Shown here in pieces: positions 1-9,032 of a DNA stretch of 64,000 bases; the first letter of the stretch is position 1; each line of letters opens with the position of its first letter. The stretch covers positions 124,001 through 188,000 of the forward strand of contig NZ_JAJHNP010000005.1 of the NCBI RefSeq assembly GCF_020819595.1, given 5' to 3'. The notes under the pieces are model-generated. The model was not told where the DNA came from. It searched no databases and worked only from the letters and a program-made list of their open reading frames with translations. The stretch is from Streptomyces barringtoniae. Its GTDB lineage: Bacteria; Actinomycetota; Actinomycetes; Streptomycetales; Streptomycetaceae. Both the position numbers and the translations under genes were made by a program.

Positions 1-35
1 GACGGTGGTCGGCGAAGGGCGCCGGGACAGAGCTC

Positions 36-55
36 TACTGAATAGTGAGTCAGTA
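36..55. promoter_or_regulatory. Inverted repeat, probable repressor operator
   Basis: TACTGA at 36-41 and TCAGTA at 50-55 form a perfect 6-bp inverted repeat with an 8-bp spacer. A further half-site (TTCAGTAG) lies near 99-106. It sits in the leader of the metallo-hydrolase gene. The size suits a TetR-type operator, and the regulator gene would lie off the left edge. The binding protein is inferred. Confidence 0.4.
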
Positions 56-199
56 TCCGGACCCGGTCCGCACCCTGTCAATGTGCTGAACAGGGGTTCA
101 GTAGCGTGCCGCCGGGCCCGCACGGGTACCCCGCGAGGGCCGGACTGTCGGAGGGGCCGACCATAATGGGGAGCCTCACCCACTTCACCGGGAGGTACC

Positions 200-1366
200 G
201 TGACCGGACTGCGTTCCTCGAGCTCCCGGCTCCGCGCCCTGCGGCCCGCGGCCTTCGGCGCGGAACCGGGCGGTGAGCGCCTGGCACGCATCCGCCGCTC
301 CCCCCACTTCAAGGACGGCGTCTTCCAGAACCCGGGCGGCACCGCACGCACCCGCCCCTCCGGCTCCACGCTGGACCTCGCGAAGGTGTTCCTCGACAAG
401 GAAACCCGGCCCCTGCGCGCCCCGAAGGGCACCGTCCCGGTGCATCCGACCACCTTCGCCGACCTGGCCAAGCCGCCCGCCACCGGACTGCGGCTGACCT
501 GGATGGGCCACTCCAGCGTCCTCGCCGAGCTCGACGGCCACCGGGTCCTGTTCGACCCCGTCTGGGGCGAGCGCTGCTCCCCGTTCCCCTTCGCCGGCCC
601 CAGACGGCTGCACCCCGTGCCGCTTCCGCTGGCCGGGCTCGGCGAGGTCGACGTGGTCGTCATCTCGCACGACCACTACGACCACCTGGACCTGCCCACC
701 ATCAAGGCGCTGGCCGGCACGGACACCGTGTTCGCCGTGCCGCTCGGCGTCGGCGCCCACCTCGAGCACTGGGGCGTCTCCGCGGACCGCCTGCGCGAGC
801 TGGACTGGCACGAGTCGACGCGGGTCGGCGGCCTCACCCTCACCGCGACGCCCGCCCGGCACTTCTGCGGCCGCGGCCTGCGCAACACCCAGCACACCCT
901 GTGGGCATCCTGGGCCGTCGCCGGCGAGGAGCACCGGATCTACCACAGCGGGGACACGGGCTACTTCGAGGGCTTCAAGGACATCGGCGCGGAGCACGGG
1001 CCGTTCGACGCCACGATGATCCAGATCGGTGCGTACAGCGAGTTCTGGCCCGACATCCACATGACCCCCGAGGAGGGCCTGCGCGCCCACCTCGACCTGC
1101 AGGGCGGAGCACCGCACGGCGCGCTGCTGCCGATCCACTGGGGCACCTTCAACCTCGCCCCGCACCCCTGGGCCGAGCCGGGCGAGTGGACGAAGGAAGC
1201 GGCCGAGGAGGCCGGGCAGGCGGTGGCCCTGCCCCGCCCGGGCGAGCCCTTCGAGCCGGCGGGCAAGCTCCCGGCGGAGGCCTGGTGGCGCGGGGTGTCG
1301 GGGGAGCTGCGGCGCACCTGGCGCTCGGTCGGCGCGTTCGTGGCGGAGCCGCCCGCCCGGAGGTGA
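200..1366 (+). CDS. Metallo-beta-lactamase-fold hydrolase, NAPE-PLD/UlaG-like
   Basis: A 388-aa cytosolic zinc-dependent hydrolase. The HxHxDH metal motif is at residues 157-162 (ISHDHYDHLDL), with later metal-ligand regions HSGDTGYF and IHWGTFNLAPHP. The spacing of WMGHSS before VLFDP resembles the bacterial NAPE-type phospholipase D branch of the superfamily, which suggests a phosphodiesterase or lipid hydrolase; the substrate is unknown. The GTG start is preceded by GGGAGGT at the right distance. It stands alone, with a likely repressor site at 36-55 in its leader. The fold is secure and the chemistry is not. Confidence 0.8.
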   Translation: MTGLRSSSSRLRALRPAAFGAEPGGERLARIRRSPHFKDGVFQNPGGTARTRPSGSTLDLAKVFLDKETRPLRAPKGTVPVHPTTFADLAKPPATGLRLTWMGHSSVLAELDGHRVLFDPVWGERCSPFPFAGPRRLHPVPLPLAGLGEVDVVVISHDHYDHLDLPTIKALAGTDTVFAVPLGVGAHLEHWGVSADRLRELDWHESTRVGGLTLTATPARHFCGRGLRNTQHTLWASWAVAGEEHRIYHSGDTGYFEGFKDIGAEHGPFDATMIQIGAYSEFWPDIHMTPEEGLRAHLDLQGGAPHGALLPIHWGTFNLAPHPWAEPGEWTKEAAEEAGQAVALPRPGEPFEPAGKLPAEAWWRGVSGELRRTWRSVGAFVAEPPARR

Positions 1367-1952
1367 CGCCGCGGAGCCGTCAGCCCCTGCGACCGTCCTG
1401 GAGGCGTGCGCAAGGATACGGAGAGAACGTACAACCTGAGCGGCCACACACGCGGACCACATCCCGAAGGCCGACGCCGACGGCTCCATCGTGTTCTCCG
1501 AGCGGTTCTGCGCCGCGCCGCACGGCGTGCGCCGGACGTCGACGCCGGTCTCGTGCAGTTCTGCCTGACGGCACTCTGAGACCCGCGCGACCGACCAACG
1601 CACAGGACGGTGGCCAGGGCCCTTACGGCCACGATCGGCCTCCCCGAGTCGGGGCCAAAGCAGATACTCTCCGTAACAATTTGCCTGGATGCCTCATGGT
1701 GGGCCAGGCCAACGGACGTACGGAATGCCCAGAAGATGATCACGTCGTCGTGATCGATTCTGCACGAGTCGCATCGATGTCTTTCGGGTTCAATTCCCGT
1801 ACATGACTGGGTAATCGGTCTGTCGTACGAGGCGTCATACCAGAGCGGGACCAATCCTGCGGGACTTTGTCAACTGCCCCCCGCACATGAGGGGGAGGCG
1901 ACTACTGTCAGTCGCCGGATGGCAGCCCCGACGGACCAGTACGAGGACGCAG
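1367..1952. other. 586-bp intergenic region, possibly holding decayed coding sequence
   Basis: No convincing intact gene is visible. A short open stretch at 1440-1579 reads like coding sequence (for example DGSIVFSERF) but needs a frameshift near 1530 to continue to a stop, so it may be a remnant. A perfect inverted repeat, GATCACG-TCGT-CGTGATC, lies at 1738-1755. The last 150 bp must hold the conservon promoter, which I cannot place. Base composition is less GC-rich here than in the flanking genes. Confidence 0.35.
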
Positions 1953-4415
1953 ATGTCTGACCAGCGAGCACCGGCCACCCGTGCCGACCGCCGAGAGGGC
2001 GGCCGGCACGGGAGACCGGTCGCCCGACCCGTTCCCGCACTGCCCGAAACGCACATACGGCCCCAGCTCATGCGGCTCGCGGTGCTGCCGCCCCTCGCGG
2101 TCGCACTGAGCGCCACCGCCGCGGTCCTCTTCAGCATCCGCTCCACCGGCGCCCGCACCGGCCCCATGCTCTGGGCCGTACTCGCCGGAGCGGTCGCCGT
2201 GACCGTCGCCGGCATCCTCATCGCAGCCGTGGCCGCCGACCGGGCCGCCCGCTCGGTCTCCGACCGCGTCGACGCACTGCGCCGTACCGCCGCACGTGGC
2301 GAGGCCGACCTGCACGCCCTGGTCGACGCGCTGCGCCAGGGGGAGGCCCCGCCGCAGCGCGCACCGCGCCGCCGGCCGCCCGAGGACGGCGACGACTTCG
2401 AACTGCTCGCCGCCGATCTGGCCCGCGCGCACGACGGCGCCGTCACCGCCGTCGTGCGCGCCGCCCAGCTCTCCAGCCACGCCGGCAGCGAGCAGAAGCT
2501 GGAGGTCTTCGTCAACCTCGCGCGGCGGCTTCAGTCCCTCGTGCACCGGGAGATCTCGATTCTCGACGACCTGGAGAACGAGATCGAGGACCCCGAACTG
2601 CTCAAGGGCCTCTTCCACGTGGACCACCTGGCCACCCGCATCCGGCGGCACGCCGAGAACCTCGCCGTGCTCGGCGGCGCCGTCTCCCGGCGCCAGTGGA
2701 GCAACCCGGTCAGCATGACCGAGGTGCTGCGCTCCGCCATCGCCGAGGTCGAGCAGTACTCCCGGGTCAAACTGGTGCCGCCGATCGACGGCGAACTGCG
2801 CGGCCACGCCGTCGCCGACGTCATCCATCTGCTCGCCGAACTCATCGAGAACGCCTCGGTGTTCTCCGCCCCGCACACCCAGGTGCTGCTGCGCGCCAAC
2901 CTCGTCACCTCCGGGCTCGCCGTGGAGGTCGAGGACCGCGGGCTCGGCATGCCGGTCGGTGAGCAGAACCGGATGAACGCCCTGCTCGCCGACCCCGACC
3001 AGGTCAACGTCGCCAGCCTGCTGGCCGACGGCCGCATCGGCCTCTACGTCGTCTCCCAGCTCGCCCGGCGGCACGGCATCCACGTCCGGCTGCAGACCAA
3101 CATCTACGGCGGTGTCCAGGCCGTACTCGTCGTCCCGCAGACGCTGTTGGGTACGGCGCCCGGGGCGGGCGGTGCGGTCGCCGGTACGGCCGCCGGGGCG
3201 GGCGCACACCGGCCGCAGGATGCGGCGGACACCGGTGCGTCACCGCAGGTGGGGCTTCAGGGACAGGTCAGTGGGCATGGCCAGGTCCGGGCCCAGGGCC
3301 ACGGGCTCGGGCAGGCGCAGGGGGCGCACGGGGCGGGGCAGGTGCGGGGGACCACGCCGGCGCCTGCAACTACGTCTGCCCCCGCGCCCGCGCCGGGAGT
3401 GCGCGCCGGAGGCGTGAGTCCCGCGCGGGGCGGTACCGGGCCGGGGGCCGAGGTGCCGTCCGACTCGGGGGCCGTAGCCGGGGGAGGGGCCGTGGCCCCC
3501 GGGGGCGAGGGCGGCACCGGCGCCGGGCAGGCTCAGGTGACCGGGCGGCGGCGGCACGCCCAGCGCGGGAGCGGGCGCCGGGGCGCCGAGAGCGGCGCCG
3601 CGCGGCGTGGTGCGGACAGCGATGACGGCGGGCGGAACGGAGGTGCCCTCGCGCCGCTTCCCGTGCGGGGTGCCCGGCAGGACCGGCCCAACCCCTCCGA
3701 GGCCCTGCCCGGCATCAACGCCGGGGACCGGGCGGCCGTCGAGACGCACGCGGGCGTCCTGCCCACGCCGCGCACCGACACCGTGCGCGGCACCATGAGC
3801 AAGCCCCAACTGCCCCGCCGCCGGGCCCAGGAGCACATCGTCCCCCAACTGCGCGGCGGCCCCGCCCCCCGCCAGGACGGCGACACCGTCCCCGGCCACG
3901 ACCCGGGGCTGATGGCGGCCTTCCAACGCGGGATCGGACTCGCCGAGGCACAGCAGCACTTGGAGAACCAGGAGCCCACCCGCTTGGACACCGGCCGCCT
4001 GGACACCGGCCGCCTGGACACCGGGCACCTGGACACCGGGCACCTGGACACTGGGCACCTGCACACCGGCCACCTGGACTCGGCACACATGGACTCCGCG
4101 CACATGGACTCCGCCCACATGGAGTCGGCCCACATGGAGCCGGTCCGCACGGACGCGCTCCACACGGATTCCACACACACGGACGCCGCTCATGCCTCCC
4201 CCGTGACGGCCCATCACCTCTGGTCTGCCGTACGGGGGTTCACCGACCCACCGAGCGTGCAGCCCGACCACATGGGCTCAGACCATCCGAGCTCGGACCA
4301 CATGGGCTCCGACCACACGAACCCCGCCCCCATATCCCAGGGGCGCACCCACGCGCCCGCATCCGACGGTGCCCGCGGTGCCGGCCGGCCCGACGGGAGC
4401 GCCCCGGCCGGCTGA
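1953..4415 (+). CDS. cvnA: Conservon sensor kinase-like ATPase CvnA
   Basis: An 820-aa membrane-bound histidine kinase-like protein, first gene of a conservon, the actinomycete four-gene G-protein signalling cassette. Two membrane helices lie at about residues 41-61 and 72-95. A helical dimerisation segment follows at about 165-245, then an HATPase_c domain with EDRGLGMP as its G-box. The last half is a low-complexity Gly/Ala/Pro/Gln linker. Residues 677-746 are a run of 14 five-residue repeats of the type HLDTG/HMDSA, ending in a His/Asp-rich tail. The ATG at 1953 is chosen over 1887 because GAGGA precedes it. In studied conservons the CvnA-type protein forms a membrane complex with the next three products. 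Confidence 0.88.
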   Translation: MSDQRAPATRADRREGGRHGRPVARPVPALPETHIRPQLMRLAVLPPLAVALSATAAVLFSIRSTGARTGPMLWAVLAGAVAVTVAGILIAAVAADRAARSVSDRVDALRRTAARGEADLHALVDALRQGEAPPQRAPRRRPPEDGDDFELLAADLARAHDGAVTAVVRAAQLSSHAGSEQKLEVFVNLARRLQSLVHREISILDDLENEIEDPELLKGLFHVDHLATRIRRHAENLAVLGGAVSRRQWSNPVSMTEVLRSAIAEVEQYSRVKLVPPIDGELRGHAVADVIHLLAELIENASVFSAPHTQVLLRANLVTSGLAVEVEDRGLGMPVGEQNRMNALLADPDQVNVASLLADGRIGLYVVSQLARRHGIHVRLQTNIYGGVQAVLVVPQTLLGTAPGAGGAVAGTAAGAGAHRPQDAADTGASPQVGLQGQVSGHGQVRAQGHGLGQAQGAHGAGQVRGTTPAPATTSAPAPAPGVRAGGVSPARGGTGPGAEVPSDSGAVAGGGAVAPGGEGGTGAGQAQVTGRRRHAQRGSGRRGAESGAARRGADSDDGGRNGGALAPLPVRGARQDRPNPSEALPGINAGDRAAVETHAGVLPTPRTDTVRGTMSKPQLPRRRAQEHIVPQLRGGPAPRQDGDTVPGHDPGLMAAFQRGIGLAEAQQHLENQEPTRLDTGRLDTGRLDTGHLDTGHLDTGHLHTGHLDSAHMDSAHMDSAHMESAHMEPVRTDALHTDSTHTDAAHASPVTAHHLWSAVRGFTDPPSVQPDHMGSDHPSSDHMGSDHTNPAPISQGRTHAPASDGARGAGRPDGSAPAG
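3981..4190 (+). repeat. 15-bp tandem repeat inside cvnA (14 units)
   Basis: Fourteen in-frame 15-bp units encode RLDTG x3, HLDTG x2, HLHTG, HLDSA, HMDSA x2, HMESA, HMEPV, RTDAL, HTDST and HTDAA. Early copies are nearly identical in DNA and later ones drift, as expected of an expanding and decaying minisatellite. Copy number probably varies between strains. Confidence 0.9.
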
Positions 4416-4506
4416 CGCCCGCACCGTACCCCCCCCATCACCACGACCACGCACCCCCAACCCCCAGCGCTCCCACGACCTTCGTACCCCAAGGAGTCGA
4501 TCCACC

Positions 4507-4941
4507 ATGGCGAGCGATGCGCCGACCGCCCACGCATCCGACCTCGACTGGCTGCTGAGCGGCCTTGTGCAGCGCGTACCGCATACCACCAGCGCGGTGC
4601 TCCTGTCCTGCGACGGGCTGGTGAAGTCCGTGCACGGCCTCGACATCGACAGTGCCGACCACATGGCGGCCCTCGCCTCCGGCCTGTACTCCCTCGGCCG
4701 CAGTGCGGGCGTCCGGTTCGGCGACGGCGGCGACGTCCGCCAGGTCGTCGTCGAACTGGACTCGACCCTGCTGTTCGTCACCACCGCCGGCTCCGGCACC
4801 TGCCTGGCCGTGCTCGCGGGCCGCGAGGCCGACGCCGCTGTGCTCGGCTACGAGATGGCGATGCTCGTCAAGAGCGTCCGCCCCTACCTGGTGACCGCAC
4901 CCCGGCAGCACGCCGTCGAACCCACGGCGACGAGGCCTTGA
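4507..4941 (+). CDS. cvnB: Roadblock/LC7 protein CvnB
   Basis: A 144-aa Roadblock/LC7-fold protein (DLDWLLSGLVQRVPHTTSAVLLSCDGL at the start, in part), the second conservon component. Such proteins act as GTPase-activating or scaffold partners of the MglA-like GTPase encoded two genes downstream. It has no signal peptide or membrane helix. The ATG at 4507 follows CCAAGGAG about 10 bp upstream, which fixes the start. Its stop overlaps or abuts the beginning of cvnC, so the two are translationally coupled. Confidence 0.92.
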   Translation: MASDAPTAHASDLDWLLSGLVQRVPHTTSAVLLSCDGLVKSVHGLDIDSADHMAALASGLYSLGRSAGVRFGDGGDVRQVVVELDSTLLFVTTAGSGTCLAVLAGREADAAVLGYEMAMLVKSVRPYLVTAPRQHAVEPTATRP

Positions 4942-4943
4942 GC

Positions 4944-5315
4944 GTGGCCGCAGCCGGCGACGGGCCCTGGCTGGACGACGCGGCCGGACGGCTGGTGCGC
5001 CCGTTCACGGTCAGCAACGGACGAACCGAGCCCAGCATCGCGCTGGACCTGATGTCGCAGGTGATGGCCACCGGCGTCACCCCGCTCGGCTACCTCGGCC
5101 CCGAGCACGCCCAGGCGCTCGACCTGAGCCGGGCCCCCGTCTCGGTCGCCGAGGTCGCCGCGCATCTGAAACTGCCCGCGGTGGTCACCAAGGTGCTGCT
5201 CTCGGACCTGGTCGACTGCGGGGCCCTGACCACCAAGCCCCCCGCCTTCCACCACACACCTACTGACCGGTCTCTGCTGGAGGCAGTGCTCGATGGACTA
5301 CGACGACAGCTCTGA
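4944..5315 (+). CDS. cvnC: DUF742 protein CvnC
   Basis: A 123-aa DUF742 protein, the third conservon member. The N-terminal half carries the family pattern RPFTVSNGRTEP followed by LDLMSQV. The C-terminal half looks like a small winged helix (VAEVAAHLKLPAVVTKVLLSDL). GTG 4944 is preferred over TTG 4938 because GAGG lies 8 bp upstream. The 3' end overlaps cvnD by 23 bp, a typical conservon arrangement. The function is thought to be bridging the kinase-like protein and the GTPase. Confidence 0.9.
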   Translation: MAAAGDGPWLDDAAGRLVRPFTVSNGRTEPSIALDLMSQVMATGVTPLGYLGPEHAQALDLSRAPVSVAEVAAHLKLPAVVTKVLLSDLVDCGALTTKPPAFHHTPTDRSLLEAVLDGLRRQL

Positions 5316-5892
5316 CCCGTTCCCGACCGCGCTGAAGATCCTGGTGGCGGGCGGGTTCGGGGTCGGCAAGACGACCTTTGTGGGCGCGGTCAGCGAGATC
5401 GCGCCGCTCAGCACGGAGGAGCTGCTCACCACGGTCAGTGTCGGCACGGACAGTCTCGACGGCGTCGAGAACAAGATGGAGACGACGGTGGCCATGGACT
5501 TCGGCCGGATCACCCTCGATCCGGACCATGTGCTGTACCTGTTCGGTACGCCGGGACAGGAGCGGTTCTGGTTCATGTGGGACGAGCTGTCCGAGGGCGC
5601 GCTGGGCGCGGTGATCCTCGCCGACACCCGCCGGCTCCAGGACTGCTTCGCGGCCGTCGACTTCTTCGAGGAACGCGGACTCGGATTCATCGTCGCCATC
5701 AACGAGTTCGACGGCGGCTACCGCTACGACCCCGAGGAGGTGCGTGCCGCCATCGACCTCGACCCCCGGATCCCCGTCGTCCGCTGCGACGCCCGGATCT
5801 CCAGCTCCGGCGTGCAGACCCTGCTCACCCTCGTACGCCACCTCCTCGCCCACGCCCCGGCGACCGCGCCGAGCCATGGCGCCCACATGTGA
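5293..5892 (+). CDS. cvnD: MglA/Rab-like small GTPase CvnD
   Basis: A 199-aa small GTP-binding protein. The P-loop GGFGVGKTT is at residues 20-28, switch II contains GTPGQERF, and NEFD occupies the base-recognition (NKxD-like) position. It is the G-protein output of the conservon, cycling with the Roadblock partner CvnB. The start lies inside cvnC in another frame, so expression is coupled. In several conservons a cytochrome P450 follows; here a GAF gene follows instead. Confidence 0.93.
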   Translation: MDYDDSSDPFPTALKILVAGGFGVGKTTFVGAVSEIAPLSTEELLTTVSVGTDSLDGVENKMETTVAMDFGRITLDPDHVLYLFGTPGQERFWFMWDELSEGALGAVILADTRRLQDCFAAVDFFEERGLGFIVAINEFDGGYRYDPEEVRAAIDLDPRIPVVRCDARISSSGVQTLLTLVRHLLAHAPATAPSHGAHM

Positions 5893-5977
5893 TACCGCCC
5901 TACCGCCAACGGAGTTCCTATATGAGGTACACCCACAGCGCCGCAGCCCGGCCAGCAGTACGGCCAGGAGCCCGGTC

Positions 5978-6550
5978 ATGACCTACGAGCCGCCCCGGCC
6001 GGTCCGGGGTCTGCTCCTCACCCCCGAGGACAAGGAGGCCCCCGCCCGCGTCCACCGACTGCGCCTGCTCGGCCTGGTGAGCCGTCCCGATCCGGCGCTG
6101 GACGCCTTCGCGGACCATCTCGCCCGGCTCACCGGCGCGCCGTACGCCATGGTCAACTTCGTCGGCGAGGACCACCAGTTCTTCGCGGGCCTGTGCGTCC
6201 CCGCCGTCCCGCCGCCGAGGGAGGACGGCAGCAGGCCGGAGCTCGGCCGGGTCCTGCCGCGCGAGCACGGCTTCTGCCCCCATGTGGTGGTCCGCCGCAA
6301 GGCGCTGGTGCTCGAGGACGTCCGCGACTATCCGCGGTTCGCCGGGAACCCCGTCGTGGACGAGTACGGCATGCGCTCCTATCTCGGCGCCCCGCTCATC
6401 GACAGCTCCGGCATGGCGCTGGGCACCGTGTGCGCGGCCGACACCGCGCCCCGGGCCTGGGGCCGATCGGGCCTGGAGACCATCAAGGCGCTGGCCGCCG
6501 ATCTCGTCGTACGCCTCGAACGGAGCGCCGAGGACGGGTTGCCCCTGTGA
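5978..6550 (+). CDS. GAF-domain protein of the conservon
   Basis: A 190-aa protein whose bulk is one GAF domain (from about residue 20: LRLLGLVSRPDPALDAFADHL, in part, to AADTAPRAWGRSG). It begins with LLTPEDKEAP, a pattern I associate with conservon-linked GAF proteins. ATG 5978 follows CCAGGAG. It lies 85 bp after cvnD on the same strand and is probably co-transcribed. It may sense a small ligand or redox state and feed the G-protein switch. Ligand and partner are not visible. Confidence 0.8.
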   Translation: MTYEPPRPVRGLLLTPEDKEAPARVHRLRLLGLVSRPDPALDAFADHLARLTGAPYAMVNFVGEDHQFFAGLCVPAVPPPREDGSRPELGRVLPREHGFCPHVVVRRKALVLEDVRDYPRFAGNPVVDEYGMRSYLGAPLIDSSGMALGTVCAADTAPRAWGRSGLETIKALAADLVVRLERSAEDGLPL

Positions 6551-6740
6551 CGGGCCAGGTCGTGCCTTCGCCGCCCGGCACCTGGGGTGTGAAGGAAAGC
6601 TGAGGCGGCGGTTAAGAAAAGCTCGATGGACCCGCGGCCCGCGCATACGGCAGATTGCAGGGTGATTCCACCCCTCTGACCCGGTGCGGGCTCCTTCGGT
6701 ATGCCCGAGGTCCGGGATCTCACCCACAGGAGCCGTACGC

Positions 6741-7769
6741 GTGAAGGCGCTGGTCAAGGAGAAGGCGGAGCCCGGGCTCTGGCTGACGGACGTTCCGGAG
6801 CCCGAGATCGGCCCGGGTGACGTGCTGATCAAGGTCATGCGGACCGGTATCTGCGGCACCGACCTGCACATCCGGGCCTGGGACGGCTGGGCGCAGCAGG
6901 CGATCAGCACTCCGCTCGTGGTCGGGCACGAGTTCGTCGGGCAGGTCGTCGAGACCGGCCGGGACGTGAGCGACATCCGCATCGGCGACCGGGTCAGCGG
7001 CGAGGGCCATCTGGTGTGCGGCAAGTGCCGCAACTGCCTGGCCGGCCGCCGCCATCTGTGCCGCGCCACCGTCGGCCTCGGCGTCGGCCGGGACGGTGCC
7101 TTCGCCGAGTACGTCGCCCTGCCCGCGAGCAACGTCTGGGTGCACCGCGTCCCCGTCGACCTCGACATCGCGGCGATCTTCGACCCGTTCGGCAACGCCG
7201 TGCACACCGCGCTGTCCTTCCCGCTGGTCGGCGAGGACGTACTGGTCACCGGCGCCGGGCCGATCGGTCTGATGGCCGCCGCCGTGGCCCGGCACGCGGG
7301 CGCCCGCAACGTCGTCGTCACCGACGTCAGCGAGGAGCGCCTGGAGCTGGCCCGCAAGATAGGGGTGAGCCTCGCCCTGAACGTCGCCGAGTCCACCATC
7401 GCCGACGGACAGCGGGAGCTGGGCCTGCGCGAGGGCTTCGACATCGGCCTGGAGATGTCCGGCCGCCCCGAGGCCATGCGGGACATGATCGCCAACATGA
7501 CGCACGGCGGCCGTATCGCCATGCTCGGCCTGCCGGCCCAGGAGTTCCCGGTCGACTGGGCCCGGATCGTCACCTCGATGATCACCATCAAGGGCATCTA
7601 CGGCCGCGAGATGTTCGAGACCTGGTACGCGATGTCGGTACTGCTGGAGGGCGGCCTGGACCTGGCCCCCGTGATCACCGGCCGCTACGGCTACCGCGAC
7701 TTCGAGGCGGCCTTCGCCGACGCCGCGAGCGGCAAGGGCGGCAAGGTCATCCTCGACTGGACCGCGTAA
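6741..7769 (+). CDS. tdh: L-threonine 3-dehydrogenase
   Basis: A 342-aa zinc-dependent medium-chain dehydrogenase that oxidises L-threonine to 2-amino-3-ketobutyrate with NAD+. Catalytic zinc ligands include C38 (GICGTDLH) and H63-E64 (VGHEF). The structural zinc site is [15 protein letters not shown]. The Rossmann motif is [10 protein letters not shown]. Length matches the family exactly. GTG 6741 follows CAGGAG. It is 38 bp upstream of kbl, and the unstable product passes directly to that enzyme, so the pair converts threonine plus CoA to glycine plus acetyl-CoA. Confidence 0.95.
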   Translation: MKALVKEKAEPGLWLTDVPEPEIGPGDVLIKVMRTGICGTDLHIRAWDGWAQQAISTPLVVGHEFVGQVVETGRDVSDIRIGDRVSGEGHLVCGKCRNCLAGRRHLCRATVGLGVGRDGAFAEYVALPASNVWVHRVPVDLDIAAIFDPFGNAVHTALSFPLVGEDVLVTGAGPIGLMAAAVARHAGARNVVVTDVSEERLELARKIGVSLALNVAESTIADGQRELGLREGFDIGLEMSGRPEAMRDMIANMTHGGRIAMLGLPAQEFPVDWARIVTSMITIKGIYGREMFETWYAMSVLLEGGLDLAPVITGRYGYRDFEAAFADAASGKGGKVILDWTA

Positions 7770-7807
7770 CTCCCGTCATCCGCAAGCACCTTCAGGAGAG
7801 CTCCCCC

Positions 7808-9001
7808 ATGTTCGACTCCGTCCGCGACGACCTGCGTGCCACCCTCGACGAGATCCGCGCCGCCGGCCTGCACAAGCCCGAGCGGGTCATCGGCACCCCG
7901 CAGTCCGCGACCGTCAACGTCACCGCCGGCGGCCGCCCCGGCGAGGTCCTCAACTTCTGCGCCAACAACTACCTCGGCCTCGCCGACCACCCCGAGGTGA
8001 TCGCCGCCGCCCACGAGGCCCTGGACCGCTGGGGCTACGGCATGGCCTCCGTCCGCTTCATCTGCGGCACCCAGGAGGTGCACAAGGAGCTGGAGGCCCG
8101 GCTCTCGGCGTTCCTCGGCCAGGAGGACACGATCCTGTACTCCTCCTGCTTCGACGCCAACGGCGGTGTCTTCGAGACCCTCCTCGGCGAGGAGGACGCG
8201 GTGATCTCCGACGCCCTCAACCACGCCTCCATCATCGACGGCATCCGCCTGTCCAAGGCCCGCCGCTTCCGCTACGCCAACCGCGACCTCGCCGACCTGG
8301 AGGCGAAGCTGAAGGAGGCGTCCGACGCGCGGCGCCGGCTGATCGTCACCGACGGCGTCTTCTCGATGGACGGCTACGTGGCCCCGCTGCGCGAGATCTG
8401 CGACCTCGCCGACCGCTACGACGCGATGGTCATGGTCGACGACTCGCACGCCGTCGGCTTCGTCGGCCCGACCGGCCGCGGCACCCCCGAGCTGCACGGC
8501 GTCATGGACCGCGTCGACATCGTCACCGGCACCCTCGGCAAGGCCCTCGGCGGCGCCTCGGGCGGTTATGTCGCCGCCCGCGCCGAGATCGTCGCCCTGC
8601 TGCGCCAGCGCTCGCGCCCGTACCTGTTCTCCAACACCCTGGCCCCGGTGATCGCCGCCGCCTCCCTGAAGGTCCTCGACCTGCTGGAGTCCGCCGACGA
8701 CCTGCGGGTCCGGCTGGGCGAGAACACCGCCCTGTTCCGCCGCCGCATGACCGAGGAGGGCTTCGACATCCTCCCCGGCGAGCACGCCATCGCCCCCGTG
8801 ATGATCGGCGACGCGACGAAGGCGGGCCGCATGGCCGAGCTGCTGCTGGAGCGCGGCGTGTACGTGATCGGCTTCTCCTACCCGGTCGTCCCGCAGGGCC
8901 AGGCCCGCATCCGCGTCCAGCTGTCCGCCGCACACTCCACCGGGGACGTCAACCGCGCGGTGGACGCCTTCGTCGCCGCGCGCGCCGAGCTGGAGGCCTG
9001 A
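7808..9001 (+). CDS. kbl: Glycine C-acetyltransferase (2-amino-3-ketobutyrate CoA ligase)
   Basis: A 397-aa PLP-dependent alpha-oxoamine synthase that cleaves 2-amino-3-ketobutyrate with CoA to glycine and acetyl-CoA. The PLP lysine is K245 in [21 protein letters not shown] carries the ring-contacting Asp and His, and [11 protein letters not shown] is the N-terminal family signature. ATG 7808 follows CAGGAGAG. It forms an operon with tdh. Confidence 0.95.
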   Translation: MFDSVRDDLRATLDEIRAAGLHKPERVIGTPQSATVNVTAGGRPGEVLNFCANNYLGLADHPEVIAAAHEALDRWGYGMASVRFICGTQEVHKELEARLSAFLGQEDTILYSSCFDANGGVFETLLGEEDAVISDALNHASIIDGIRLSKARRFRYANRDLADLEAKLKEASDARRRLIVTDGVFSMDGYVAPLREICDLADRYDAMVMVDDSHAVGFVGPTGRGTPELHGVMDRVDIVTGTLGKALGGASGGYVAARAEIVALLRQRSRPYLFSNTLAPVIAAASLKVLDLLESADDLRVRLGENTALFRRRMTEEGFDILPGEHAIAPVMIGDATKAGRMAELLLERGVYVIGFSYPVVPQGQARIRVQLSAAHSTGDVNRAVDAFVAARAELEA

Positions 9002-9019
9002 GCAGGGCGGACGCCTTGC

Positions 9020-9025
9020 GATAAT
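9020..9025 (+). promoter_or_regulatory. -10 element for leaderless LysR gene
   Basis: GATAAT (5 of 6 match to TATAAT) ends exactly 7 bp before the ATG at 9033, and no Shine-Dalgarno sequence is present. Transcription would start at or next to the start codon. Confidence 0.5.
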
Positions 9026-9032
9026 TGACCGC

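Noticed and set aside
185..1603. A 472-codon minus-strand frame opposite the metallo-hydrolase
   Set aside because: It is Arg/Ala/Gly-rich without domains and mirrors a gene with clear catalytic motifs and a ribosome site.
1785..1799. tRNA T-arm-like sequence CGGG-TTCAATT-CCCG, a possible attachment-site remnant
   Set aside because: No matching acceptor, D or anticodon arms upstream, and no repeat of it elsewhere in the window; probably chance.
5922..5981. A 19-codon frame between cvnD and the GAF gene
   Set aside because: It is too short, overlaps the GAF ribosome site, and has no recognisable sequence.
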